From Bacteroidota bacterium (GTDB taxonomy: Bacteria; Bacteroidota; Bacteroidia; Bacteroidales; Bacteroidaceae), in contig JAFABG010000026.1 of assembly GCA_023426145.1 (NCBI GenBank), forward strand, positions 174,079 through 238,078: a DNA stretch of 64,000 nt, given 5' to 3'. The notes under the pieces were generated by a model. That model saw only the letters and a program-made list of their open reading frames with translations. It searched no databases and was not told the origin of the DNA. Made by a program: the position numbers and the translations under genes. Of this stretch, positions 1 to 7,334 are shown piece after piece. Each line of letters begins with the position of its first letter. Position 1 is the stretch's first letter.

Positions 1-292
1 CCGGCCAGCGCTCGATTACATAAGGCATATTAACAGATTGAGCTTTGTCAGCTACAACTTGTTTAGCTTGTTTTTTAGTAGCAACAAAAAGAACTTTCTT
101 GCCAGATTTGGCAATTTGTTTCAAAGCTTCAGCAGCTTCGTCTACTTTTGCAACTGTTTTGTGGAGATCAATGATGTGAATACCATTGCGTTCCATGAAA
201 ATATAAGGAGCCATTGCAGGATTCCACTTTCTCTTAAGGTGTCCGAAGTGGCAACCAGCCTCCAATAATGTATCAAAATTTGTTCTTGACAT
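1..292 (-). CDS. rpsB: 30S ribosomal protein S2, N-terminal part (runs off window start)
   Basis: The first 97 residues of ribosomal protein S2, a structural protein of the 30S subunit needed to bind S1 and mRNA. The start ATG is at 292-290; the protein begins MSRTNFDTLLEAGCHFGH, which contains the conserved AGxHFGH motif of S2, followed by KRKWNPAM and the lysine-rich FVATKKQA segment. The C-terminal part lies outside the window. It is the third gene of a leftward rplM-rpsI-rpsB operon; tsf often follows rpsB but cannot be seen here. The gap to rpsI is 118 bp, wide for a ribosomal operon, and holds a hairpin. Confidence 0.97.
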   Translation of the reverse strand, partial: MSRTNFDTLLEAGCHFGHLKRKWNPAMAPYIFMERNGIHIIDLHKTVAKVDEAAEALKQIAKSGKKVLFVATKKQAKQVVADKAQSVNMPYVIERWP

Positions 293-344
293 CTTGTTTT
301 TCTTTAAATCGTTTACTTTCTTTTTTGTTTTTCTAAACCAACCG

Positions 345-388
345 CTGGGTAGTCTAACAACAGAGTCCCAGTAGTTTAGATACTAAAC
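345..388 (-). promoter_or_regulatory. Structured spacer between rpsI and rpsB, candidate S2 leader
   Basis: Two adjacent stems are visible: CTGGG (345-349) with CCCAG (367-371), helped by an inner TCT/AGA pairing, and GTTTAG (374-379) with CTAAAC (383-388). No U-tract follows, so it does not look like a terminator. Autogenous control of rpsB by leader structures is known in other phyla; a similar role here is inference. Confidence 0.35.
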
Positions 389-410
389 ATTAATTCCGTC
401 AGAGCGCACA

Positions 411-797
411 TTAACGCTTACTGAACTGGAATCTTCTACGAGCTTTCGGCTGTCCCGGTTTCTTACGCTCAACAGAACGTGGGTCACGAGTCATAAAGCC
501 TTCAGAACGAAGAGCTGATTTATCTTCAGCATTGATTTTCACAAGCGCACGAGCAATTGCTAAACGCAAAGCTTGAGACTGACCTGTGAAACCACCACCA
601 CACAAATTAACTTTAATATCATACTTCTCAGCAGCAGCCAACTTGTTCAATGGTTGTTTTACAACATACTGAAGAATAGTTGATGGAAAGTACTCTGCAA
701 GGTCTCTCTTGTTAATAGTAATCTTTCCTGTACCTTCGCTTACGAATACGCGTGCAATTGCACGTTTACGTCTGCCTAATGCATTTACTACTTCCAT
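411..797 (-). CDS. rpsI: 30S ribosomal protein S9
   Basis: A 128-residue ribosomal protein S9 of the 30S subunit, a normal bacterial length. It starts MEVVNALGRRKRAIARVF with the family GRRKxAxAR motif, has the GGGFTGQSQALRLAIARAL core, and ends in the strictly conserved basic tail RRRFQFSKR, whose last residues reach the P-site tRNA. It lies 6 bp downstream of rplM, the usual L13-S9 pair, and is followed by rpsB. It is probably co-transcribed from the promoter upstream of rplM. Nothing unusual is seen in the protein. Confidence 0.98.
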   Translation of the reverse strand: MEVVNALGRRKRAIARVFVSEGTGKITINKRDLAEYFPSTILQYVVKQPLNKLAAAEKYDIKVNLCGGGFTGQSQALRLAIARALVKINAEDKSALRSEGFMTRDPRSVERKKPGQPKARRRFQFSKR

Positions 798-803
798 TAT
801 ATC

Positions 804-1265
804 TTATTTATATGAATTAATATCAATCATTTTTGGGTTCTGAGCTGCATGTTTGTGTTCGCCACCAGCGTAAACATACAAATTTCCCAGCAATTTAGCT
901 CCAAGGATATTCTTTGGAAGCATACCCTTCACTACTTTTTTCAGCAATCTCTCTTCACCATTTGGTTTTGCAATCAAACGGGCAGGAGTCATCTCTCTCT
1001 GACCACCAGGGTATCCAGTATATGACAAATAAACTCTGTCATTCCATTTATTACCAGTCAGTTTTACTTTGTCTGCATTAATGATGATAACGTTATCACC
1101 GCAGTCTACGTGAGGAGTAAAGTTTGGTTTGTACTTTCCTCTCAGCAATTTTGCAACTTTTGCACCCAGACGACCTAAAGTTTGGTCTGTAGCATCAACG
1201 ATAACCCATTCTTTGGTTACAGTCGCTTTGTTTGCAGAAATGGTCTTGTAACTTAAAGTATCCAC
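804..1265 (-). CDS. rplM: 50S ribosomal protein L13
   Basis: A 153-residue ribosomal protein L13, an early-assembling 50S protein. Visible family features are VDATDQTLGRLGAKVAKLLRG near residues 23-43, the HVDCGDNVIIINADKVKLTG segment, and the GMLPKN/LG motif at about 115-122. The ATG at 1265 gives an N-terminus (MDTLSYKTISANK) slightly longer than in E. coli L13, as is common in Bacteroidales. It is first in the operon with rpsI and rpsB and has a strong promoter about 125 bp upstream, leaving a leader with two stems. Confidence 0.98.
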   Translation of the reverse strand: MDTLSYKTISANKATVTKEWVIVDATDQTLGRLGAKVAKLLRGKYKPNFTPHVDCGDNVIIINADKVKLTGNKWNDRVYLSYTGYPGGQREMTPARLIAKPNGEERLLKKVVKGMLPKNILGAKLLGNLYVYAGGEHKHAAQNPKMIDINSYK

Positions 1266-1383
1266 TCTTAAATTTGTTTTTTAATTGTTACTACTAATTT
1301 TTCTTCACCACTTGTTAGCTTCCCCGGACAAAGGATAACTAACTTGCTATGAATTAATCTCTTATCTTTTCGAGATAATAATC
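1266..1383 (-). promoter_or_regulatory. Structured 5' leader of rplM-rpsI-rpsB mRNA
   Basis: About 118 nt lie between the predicted transcription start and the rplM ATG. Read on the minus strand, the leader has a first small hairpin TTATCT/AGATAA (1362-1378) and a second one GTTAG/CTAAC (1314-1343) with an internal TCC/GGA pairing and a purine-rich loop. L13 leaders that bind L13 are known in Firmicutes, and r-protein leaders are widespread; that this one is an autoregulatory element is inference from position and folding. Confidence 0.45.
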
Positions 1384-1389
1384 GGCTTG

Positions 1390-1420
1390 CAAAAGTACGG
1401 CTTTTCTTTGAAACAGCAAA
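1390..1420 (-). promoter_or_regulatory. Bacteroides-type promoter of rplM operon
   Basis: On the minus strand, TTTG (1417-1420) and TACTTTTG (1390-1397) are separated by 19 bp. This matches the Bacteroidota primary sigma consensus TTTG-N19-21-TAnnTTTG exactly. Transcription would start near 1383. Confidence 0.8.
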
Positions 1421-1474
1421 CTATTTCTACCTTTTTTTGGAGTTATCCAATTGGAAGACAATAGAGAATTCATC

Positions 1475-1502
1475 CATCTATGAAACTTTTGTTTCATAGA
1501 TG
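1475..1502. repeat. Perfect 12-bp stem hairpin with GAAAC/GTTTC core
   Basis: CATCTATGAAAC (1475-1486) and GTTTCATAGATG (1491-1502) are perfect inverted repeats around TTTT. No gene covers it, and no U-tract follows on either strand. Its centre, GAAAC-TTTT-GTTTC, has the same 5-4-5 geometry and arm sequence as the array at 16.4 kb. The rest of the gap from 1266 to 1641 holds only the rplM leader and promoter and a terminator for the gene at 1642. Confidence 0.7.
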
Positions 1503-1578
1503 AAGACTATACATCAAGGTAATTAAAGAATGATAGGGAAATAAACAGATAGTAAAAAAATAACGATTGAATACAAAA

Positions 1579-1626
1579 AATGCTCCAAAAGACATTTCCA
1601 CTAACTAAAAGGTCTTTCGGAGCATA
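1579..1626 (-). terminator. Terminator of exported hypothetical gene
   Basis: TGCTCC and GGAGCA (1581-1586, 1619-1624) plus AAAGAC/GTCTTT form a long stem with one internal mismatch. On the minus strand the stem is followed by ATTTTTTGT, just after the stop of the gene at 1642-2133. Confidence 0.65.
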
Positions 1627-1641
1627 AGCAATAAATAAACA

Positions 1642-2133
1642 TTATCTTACAATATCTTCAGGAAACTTATCTGGCATAGTTATACGTTTCCAAGTCTCAT
1701 GATACCAAGCATTTAATTCATTTCCATTCAAATCTCTTTTAATAAAATACTTCAAATACATATAGTGTTTATCTTTAATTTCAAAATGAAGTATGTTATC
1801 TTTGTTATCCAGCATCGGTAAATGAATATTTTTCTCAATACTTTCTTTATAAGTACTATCCGTCAACTGTACATAAGTACCGTAGCCGGTAATAATAGCG
1901 TCAGAACCAGGAATAATTGTGAAATTCACTATAACACTATCGTTACTCAAAACTTTAAACGTGTTACTAGGCTTAAGTGCTCCCGGAACATCTGATGATT
2001 CCGACACATAATGACATAACTGCCAGATTCCTTTTAATTCAGCCGGTTTGAATTTAGTATTCTTTTGGGCTGTTGCGTCTGTTACCGCCAACAACATCAT
2101 TGAAAGCATGGTAAAGAAATAGAGCTTTTTCAT
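1642..2133 (-). CDS. Exported hypothetical protein, possibly DUF4488-like
   Basis: A 163-residue protein with a clear signal peptide (MKKLYFFTMLSMMLLAVTDA, cleavage probably after ATA before QKN). The mature part opens with AELKGIWQLCHYV and is rich in alternating beta-type segments, which suggests a small lipocalin-like barrel. The GxWQL opening resembles Bacteroidales proteins grouped as DUF4488, but I assign that only from memory of the pattern. A TATATTTG -7 element lies at 2174-2181. It sits alone between the ribosomal operon and asnS, with a terminator on each side. No catalytic residues are recognisable, and the function is unknown. Confidence 0.7.
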   Translation of the reverse strand: MKKLYFFTMLSMMLLAVTDATAQKNTKFKPAELKGIWQLCHYVSESSDVPGALKPSNTFKVLSNDSVIVNFTIIPGSDAIITGYGTYVQLTDSTYKESIEKNIHLPMLDNKDNILHFEIKDKHYMYLKYFIKRDLNGNELNAWYHETWKRITMPDKFPEDIVR

Positions 2134-2215
2134 TTTGATATGATTTTAGTTAACACCCAGAAATGACTATGTCCAAATATAAACATTTATTTCGAGAATA
2201 TAACAATTTTAGCAT

Positions 2216-2252
2216 AAAAAAAACTCGCATAATTCAAAGATCATGCGAGTTT
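2216..2252 (-). terminator. Rho-independent terminator of asnS
   Basis: AAACTCGCAT (2221-2230) pairs with ATGCGAGTTT (2243-2252); on the minus strand the stem runs into a stretch of eight T, immediately after the asnS stop. Confidence 0.8.
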
Positions 2253-2275
2253 ATATCCTAAATAATACTTATATT

Positions 2276-3679
2276 TTAAAATTCAGCATTTCTCGGAGTA
2301 CGCGGGAACGGTATTACGTCTCGGATATTTAACATACCGGTCACGAAAAGCAATAGACGCTCAAAGCCTAGTCCAAAACCTGAATGAGGACACGTACCAA
2401 ACTTACGCGTATCCAAGTACCACCACATATCCTTCATCGGAATCTGCATTTCCTCAATACGAGTCATTAGTTTATCATAATCCGATTCACGCTCAGAACC
2501 ACCAATAATTTCTCCGATTTTAGGGAAAAGAACATCCATAGCACGTACAGTCTTTCCATCCTCATTTTGCTTCATATAGAAGGCCTTGATTTCCTTAGGA
2601 TAATCAGTCAAAATCACTGGACGCTTAAAATGTTCTTCCACCAAATAACGTTCGTGCTCAGAAGCTAAATCAACGCCCCAATAAACAGGGAACTCAAACT
2701 TATGTCCTTTAACAACAGCATCTTCCAATATTTTGATACCGTCAGTATAAGGCAAACGAACGAAGTCGTCACGCAATACACTTTCTAGGCGTTCAATCAA
2801 CCCCTTATCAAACATATCATTAAGGAACTTCACGTCATCAGTGCAATTATCCAATGCCCACTTCACACAATATTTAATGAACTCTTCAGCTAAGTCCATA
2901 TTGTCAGTGATATCATTGAATGCAACTTCAGGTTCTACCATCCAAAACTCAGCCAAGTGACGAGGAGTATTAGAATTCTCAGCACGAAATGTAGGACCGA
3001 AAGTGTAAATTGATCCCAATGCTGTAGCAGCAAGTTCCCCTTCTAATTGTCCAGAAACCGTCAAACTAGCTTGTTTACCGAAGAAATCGTCATCATAAGA
3101 GATAGAACCGTTTTCATCTTTCTTCAAGTCGTACAAGTTCATTGTAGTAACTTGAAACATCTGTCCGGCGCCCTCACAATCAGAAGCTGTAATGATCGGT
3201 GTATGAAAATAGAAAAAGCCCTTTTCATGGAAAAACTTGTGGATAGCAATCGCCATATTATGACGAATACGAAACACTGCACCAAAGGTATTTGTACGCG
3301 GACGCAAGTGAGCTATCTCACGCAAAAATTCCATAGAATGACCCTTTTTCTGCAATGGATATGTATTATCGCAAGTACCTAGCACTTCAATATCACAAGC
3401 CTGTACTTCTACTTTCTGACCTGAACCAACGGATTCCACCATTGTTCCGTTCACGCTTACGCATGCCCCAGTAGTAATAAGTTTCAGAACCTCTTCATCA
3501 AAATTAGCCAAATCTACAACGATCTGCACATTATTTATTGTAGAACCGTCATTCAGTGCGATAAAGTTTACTTGTTTGCTACCTCTACGGGTGCGAACCC
3601 ATCCTTTCACATTGACCAAAGCGCCAAAATCTTCACGCTTCAACAGATCAACAATTTTTGTCCTACTAATCTTTTCCAT
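2276..3679 (-). CDS. asnS: Asparaginyl-tRNA synthetase
   Basis: A 467-residue class IIb aminoacyl-tRNA synthetase that charges tRNA-Asn in the cytoplasm. The N-terminal OB-fold anticodon-binding domain (about residues 18-105) contains VKGWVRTRRGSKQ. Class II motif 2 is FRAENSNTPRHLAEFWMVEPE near residue 230, and motif 3 is GFGLGFERLLLFVTG near residue 436. The FWMVEPE form after RHLAEF favours AsnRS over the closely related AspRS, and the length fits AsnRS (about 465). It lies 25 bp downstream of the pseudouridine synthase gene and ends in its own terminator, so the two may be co-transcribed. Confidence 0.97.
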   Translation of the reverse strand: MEKISRTKIVDLLKREDFGALVNVKGWVRTRRGSKQVNFIALNDGSTINNVQIVVDLANFDEEVLKLITTGACVSVNGTMVESVGSGQKVEVQACDIEVLGTCDNTYPLQKKGHSMEFLREIAHLRPRTNTFGAVFRIRHNMAIAIHKFFHEKGFFYFHTPIITASDCEGAGQMFQVTTMNLYDLKKDENGSISYDDDFFGKQASLTVSGQLEGELAATALGSIYTFGPTFRAENSNTPRHLAEFWMVEPEVAFNDITDNMDLAEEFIKYCVKWALDNCTDDVKFLNDMFDKGLIERLESVLRDDFVRLPYTDGIKILEDAVVKGHKFEFPVYWGVDLASEHERYLVEEHFKRPVILTDYPKEIKAFYMKQNEDGKTVRAMDVLFPKIGEIIGGSERESDYDKLMTRIEEMQIPMKDMWWYLDTRKFGTCPHSGFGLGFERLLLFVTGMLNIRDVIPFPRTPRNAEF

Positions 3680-3704
3680 AAAACTATTTATACAATATTA
3701 TATA

Positions 3705-5204
3705 TTACTCGAACGATCCCATACGAAGATAATTAACCTCTGATTCTGACAGATAGCGCCAATCTCCACGACGTAATCCTTTCTTAGTTAGCCCAGCAAA
3801 GAATACACGATCAAGTTTAACTACTTTATAACCTAACGATTCGAAAATACGACGTACAATACGATTTTTTCCTGAATGGATTTCAATACCAACTTGGTCT
3901 TTCTTAAACTCATCAGTATAGCTAATATCATCTGCATGAATTTCGCCATCCTCCAACTGAATACCAGCAGCAATCTGCTCCATATCCGCTTTCGTCAGGT
4001 TCTTATCCAAGTGAACATGATAAATTTTCTTTTTCAAGAATTTTGGGTGGGTCAACTTAGAAGCAAGATCGCCATCATTGGTTAACAAAAGCACCCCTGT
4101 TGTGTTTCTATCAAGACGTCCCACAGGATAAATACGCTCATTACAAGCTCCTTTCACTAGGTCAAGTACAGTACGACGTTCTTGAGGATCATCTGAAGTA
4201 GTTACAGTATCTTTGGGTTTATTCAACAAAACATAAACTTTACGTTCGATACTTACCGGCTCTTCATGGAACTTCACAACATCTGAACGCTTGATTTTAG
4301 TTCCCAACTCTGTAACAACTTCACCATTCACTGAAACCACACCTGCTGTAATAAACTCATCAGCTTCACGACGAGAGCAAACACCAGCATTGGCTAGGAA
4401 TTTATTTAAACGAATGGGTGCATTTGGATCGACAAACTGTTCTTTATACTCAATTTGTTTCTTCAGGCTATATTTAGCATTCGGGTCATAGTCATTCGTA
4501 CGAGGACGAGGACGATAACCTCCCTGAGAACGGTCATTATTAAATCTTGGACGATAACCTCCTCCATCATTATTTCCCCGATATCCATCACCACCGTTGT
4601 TGAAACGTGGACGATACGGACGATCGCCACCTTCGCGATTATAAGGACGCTGAGAACGATCACCACCTTCATTATTATTGAAACGCGGACGATACGGACG
4701 ATCACCACCTTCACGATTGTAAGAAGGACGCTGTGGACGTTCACCACCTTCGTTGTTATTAAAACGTGGACGATACGGACGATCACCGCCTTCATTATTA
4801 TTGAAGCGTGGACGATACGGACGATCACCACCTTCACGATTGTAAGAAGGACGCTGTGGACGATCTCCGCCTTCATTATTATTAAAGCGCGGACGATACG
4901 GACGATCACCGCCTTCACGATTGTAAGAAGGACGTTGTGGACGATCATATGAACGATCAGAGCGATCACCATAAGAACGTTCTCCATAAGAGCGATCACC
5001 GTAGGAACGCTGCGGACGATCACCACCTTCATTATTAGAATTAAATCTCGGACGATATGGACGATCTCCACCTTCACGGTTGTATGAAGGACGATATGGA
5101 CGATCTCCACCTTCTCTGTTGTATGACCTGTTACCATCACGGCTGGCACCTTTATTCTCTTCATTGAAAGAATTTTCGCGCCATTCTTCGTTTTCTGTGC
5201 TCAT
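3705..5204 (-). CDS. RsuA/RluB-family pseudouridine synthase with long Arg/Gly-rich repeat tail
   Basis: A 499-residue protein. The last 240 residues are a normal RsuA/RluB/RluE pseudouridine synthase: an S4 RNA-binding domain (about 264-310, IRLNKFLANAGVCSRREADE) and a catalytic domain with GRLDRNTTGVLLLTNDGDL, whose Asp near residue 363 is the nucleophile. It should isomerise uridine in rRNA, RluB-like by domain order; the exact site cannot be told. The first 245 residues are low complexity, with repeats of YNREGGDRPYRPRFNNNEGG, basic and aromatic, like RGG/RG RNA-binding tails. Such tails are known on Bacteroidetes RluB-like proteins and RNA-binding proteins, but the repeat count is probably strain-variable. 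It lies upstream of asnS. Confidence 0.9.
   Translation of the reverse strand: MSTENEEWRENSFNEENKGASRDGNRSYNREGGDRPYRPSYNREGGDRPYRPRFNSNNEGGDRPQRSYGDRSYGERSYGDRSDRSYDRPQRPSYNREGGDRPYRPRFNNNEGGDRPQRPSYNREGGDRPYRPRFNNNEGGDRPYRPRFNNNEGGERPQRPSYNREGGDRPYRPRFNNNEGGDRSQRPYNREGGDRPYRPRFNNGGDGYRGNNDGGGYRPRFNNDRSQGGYRPRPRTNDYDPNAKYSLKKQIEYKEQFVDPNAPIRLNKFLANAGVCSRREADEFITAGVVSVNGEVVTELGTKIKRSDVVKFHEEPVSIERKVYVLLNKPKDTVTTSDDPQERRTVLDLVKGACNERIYPVGRLDRNTTGVLLLTNDGDLASKLTHPKFLKKKIYHVHLDKNLTKADMEQIAAGIQLEDGEIHADDISYTDEFKKDQVGIEIHSGKNRIVRRIFESLGYKVVKLDRVFFAGLTKKGLRRGDWRYLSESEVNYLRMGSFE
4560..5145 (-). repeat. In-frame tandem repeats encoding the Arg/Gly-rich tail
   Basis: Roughly 66-72 bp units recur within the 5' part of the pseudouridine synthase gene; on the plus strand each shows CGATACGGACGATCACC and a TTCATTATTATTGAA-like block. 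All unit changes are in multiples of 3, so the frame is kept. The repeats also create long open frames on other strands and frames (4455-4952 plus, 4463-5164 minus) that are artefacts. Confidence 0.9.
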
Positions 5205-5284
5205 TTTTTTATTCGAATAAAATTAAACTTTGGCCTCACGGCCTATTAAAAAACACGTTTATTTATATAATACTAAATAAACAA

Positions 5285-6631
5285 TTAAACTCCCGTATAA
5301 GTATGTGGAGTAATTGCTCTTAACTCTTTTTTAACATCTTCATTTACATCCAAGCTTTCAATAAAATCTTTAATTGATTCTTCAGTAATAGCTTGATTCG
5401 TACGTGTCAAAGCCTTCAAGGCTTCATAAGGGTGTGGATAAGCTTCACGTCGTAAGATTGTCTGAACAGCCTCAGCCACAACACTCCAACAATTATCCAG
5501 ATCACGACTAATTGCCGGTTCGTTCAATAACAATTTGCGAAGTCCTTTCAACGAGCTCTGAACAGCAATCACAATGTGTCCAAAAGGCACACCTACATTA
5601 CGAAGAACAGTTGAATCGGTAAGGTCACGTTGCAATCGAGAAACAGGAAGTTTAACAGCCAAGTGTTCTAGTATAGCAGTTGCTATACCCAAGTTACCCT
5701 CAGCATTCTCGAAATCAATAGGGTTTACCTTGTGTGGCATCGCACTTGAGCCAACCTCACCTGCTTTGATTTTCTGCTTAAAATACTCCATCGAAATATA
5801 CTGCCAGAAGTCGCGATTCATATCTACCATAACAGTATTAATACGTTTCATCGCATCAAAAACAGCAGAAAGATTATCATAATTTGAAATCTGAGTAGTA
5901 AATTCTTCACGCTTAAGCCCTAGTTTCACAGCAACAAACTGATCACCAAAAGCCTTCCAGTCAAATTGTGGATAAGCCACGTGATGAGCGTTGTAGTTTC
6001 CCGTTGCGCCTCCAAACTTAGCTGTAATCGGACAAGCTTTTAACATAGCCAACTGACTTTCCAAACGATAAACAAACACCATCACTTCTTTACCCAAACG
6101 AGTAGGAGAAGCAGGCTGTCCATGTGTTTTTGCCAACATTGGAATGTTCATCCATTCCGTTGCATAGGATTTCAACTGTGCTACAAGCTCTTCAATCAAC
6201 GGATAGTACACCTGCTCCAAAGCTTCCTTAATAGAAAGTGGTACAGACGTATTGTTAATATCCTGAGAAGTCAGTCCAAAATGAATGAATTCTTTATAAT
6301 CATCCATTCCATTTAGCTTATCAAATTCTTCTTTCAGAAAATATTCTACGGCTTTTACGTCATGATTGGTCACACTCTCAATATCTTTGATACGTTGTGC
6401 ATCAGCTTCAGAAAAGTTTCGATATATATCGCGTAACTTTTCAAACACATCATTATTGATTCCTTTCAATTGAGGCAAAGGAATTTCACACAAGGTGATA
6501 AAGTATTCCACCTCTACTTGTACACGGTATTTAATCAGTGCAAATTCTGAGAAATAGGCTGCCAAAGCTTTAGTTTTGCCTCTATATCGACCATCAATTG
6601 GAGATATGGCCGTCAATACATCAAGTTCCAT
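5285..6631 (-). CDS. purB: Adenylosuccinate lyase
   Basis: A 448-residue fumarase/aspartase superfamily enzyme that splits SAICAR to AICAR and adenylosuccinate to AMP in purine synthesis. The signature GSSAMPHKVNP is near residue 292, with the catalytic Ser at its start, and the THGQPASPT segment holds the general-acid His region near residue 170. I chose the ATG at 6631 (MELDVLTAISPIDGRY), which matches family N-termini, over an in-frame ATG 30 bp upstream at 6661. The internal start is also better placed: the promoter -7 element lies at 6659-6666, so the upstream ATG would be at or before the transcription start. Single gene with its own promoter. Confidence 0.96.
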   Translation of the reverse strand: MELDVLTAISPIDGRYRGKTKALAAYFSEFALIKYRVQVEVEYFITLCEIPLPQLKGINNDVFEKLRDIYRNFSEADAQRIKDIESVTNHDVKAVEYFLKEEFDKLNGMDDYKEFIHFGLTSQDINNTSVPLSIKEALEQVYYPLIEELVAQLKSYATEWMNIPMLAKTHGQPASPTRLGKEVMVFVYRLESQLAMLKACPITAKFGGATGNYNAHHVAYPQFDWKAFGDQFVAVKLGLKREEFTTQISNYDNLSAVFDAMKRINTVMVDMNRDFWQYISMEYFKQKIKAGEVGSSAMPHKVNPIDFENAEGNLGIATAILEHLAVKLPVSRLQRDLTDSTVLRNVGVPFGHIVIAVQSSLKGLRKLLLNEPAISRDLDNCWSVVAEAVQTILRREAYPHPYEALKALTRTNQAITEESIKDFIESLDVNEDVKKELRAITPHTYTGV

Positions 6632-6658
6632 ACGTTTTCTTAGATAATTATCAGACTG

Positions 6659-6688
6659 CAAAATTAACTCTTTTTCCTGAGTTACAAG
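6659..6688 (-). promoter_or_regulatory. Promoter of purB
   Basis: Minus strand CTTG (6685-6688) and TAATTTTG (6659-6666) with 18 bp between them, close to the Bacteroides consensus. It places the transcript start near 6652 and supports the shorter purB start. Confidence 0.55.
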
Positions 6689-6835
6689 CCAAAAGCCTCA
6701 AGAAAGTTTGCTTAAAAGCGATAAGAAATAAAAAAAAGTCTTACGATTTACGCCATAAGACTTCACTATTATCACTACGTTTAAAACAATCCACACTTAC
6801 TATCCACAAACAAAAATAGGCCATTTTTATAAACA

Positions 6836-6868
6836 AAAACGAGCCACCACTCGTAAGTGACAGCTCGT
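6836..6868 (-). terminator. Terminator after the tRNA-Val pair
   Basis: On the minus strand ACGAGC pairs with GCTCGT (6839-6844 with 6863-6868), with an inner CACT/AGTG pairing, and is followed by TTTTTG. A second stem, AAGTCTTA/TAAGACTT with a long T run, lies further on at about 6728-6763 and may act as a back-up. Confidence 0.7.
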
Positions 6869-6919
6869 AACCATTTTTAAACCATTCGTAATCAACCTAT
6901 TATGAGTCTTTTACTTGTG

Positions 6920-6994
6920 TGGGCGTTGACGGATTCGAACCGCCGACCCTCTGCTTGTAAGGCAGATGCTCTGAACCAGCTGAGCTAAACGCCC
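6920..6994 (-). tRNA. tRNA-Val (anticodon TAC), second copy
   Basis: A 75-nt cloverleaf: acceptor GGGCGTT/AACGCCC, D-arm GCTC-AGCTGGTTCA-GAGC, anticodon stem TCTGC/GCAGA with loop CTTACAA (anticodon TAC), T-arm GGCGG-TTCGAAT-CCGTC, discriminator A. CCA is not encoded. It is identical to the copy at 7031-7105 and 36 bp downstream of it. Confidence 0.97.
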
Positions 6995-7030
6995 GTCTTA
7001 AATGAGCCGGAAGTGTATGTCTTTTTTGTG

Positions 7031-7105
7031 TGGGCGTTGACGGATTCGAACCGCCGACCCTCTGCTTGTAAGGCAGATGCTCTGAACCAGCTGAGCTAAA
7101 CGCCC
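7031..7105 (-). tRNA. tRNA-Val (anticodon TAC), first copy
   Basis: Identical in all 75 positions to the tRNA at 6920-6994 and promoter-proximal to it. Anticodon loop CTTACAA gives TAC, valine. The identical copies point to recent duplication or gene conversion within one transcript. Confidence 0.97.
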
Positions 7106-7130
7106 GTACACTTCCGTTTCAAAAGCGATG

Positions 7131-7161
7131 CAAAGGTACGGTTTTTTTTGAGACCTCCAAA
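7131..7161 (-). promoter_or_regulatory. Promoter of tRNA-Val operon
   Basis: Minus strand TTTG (7158-7161), 19-bp spacer, TACCTTTG (7131-7138): an exact Bacteroides promoter. Confidence 0.8.
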
Positions 7162-7334
7162 CATTTCTCCTATTATTTTTTAATAAAAATATATTCAATA
7201 ATAGGAACAAACTGATTATCAGCAAATAATAAAAAAAAGTTTTTTTTATGCAACTTTCATTTTTGTAATCACGTCTAAATATACAAACAAGATAAAGACT
7301 GTCGCGACTCTTTCTCTCCATTAATCATTCAATT

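Noticed and set aside
4455..5164. Long open frames on both strands across the pseudouridine synthase repeats (165 and 233 residues)
   Set aside because: They are side effects of the in-frame DNA repeats; their proteins are IRTITTF- or VKVVIVRIVH-type monotonous strings without any domain, and the true frame has the S4 and catalytic domains downstream.
6998..7321. 107-residue minus-strand ORF
   Set aside because: It runs through the promoter and the whole tRNA-Val gene at 7031-7105.
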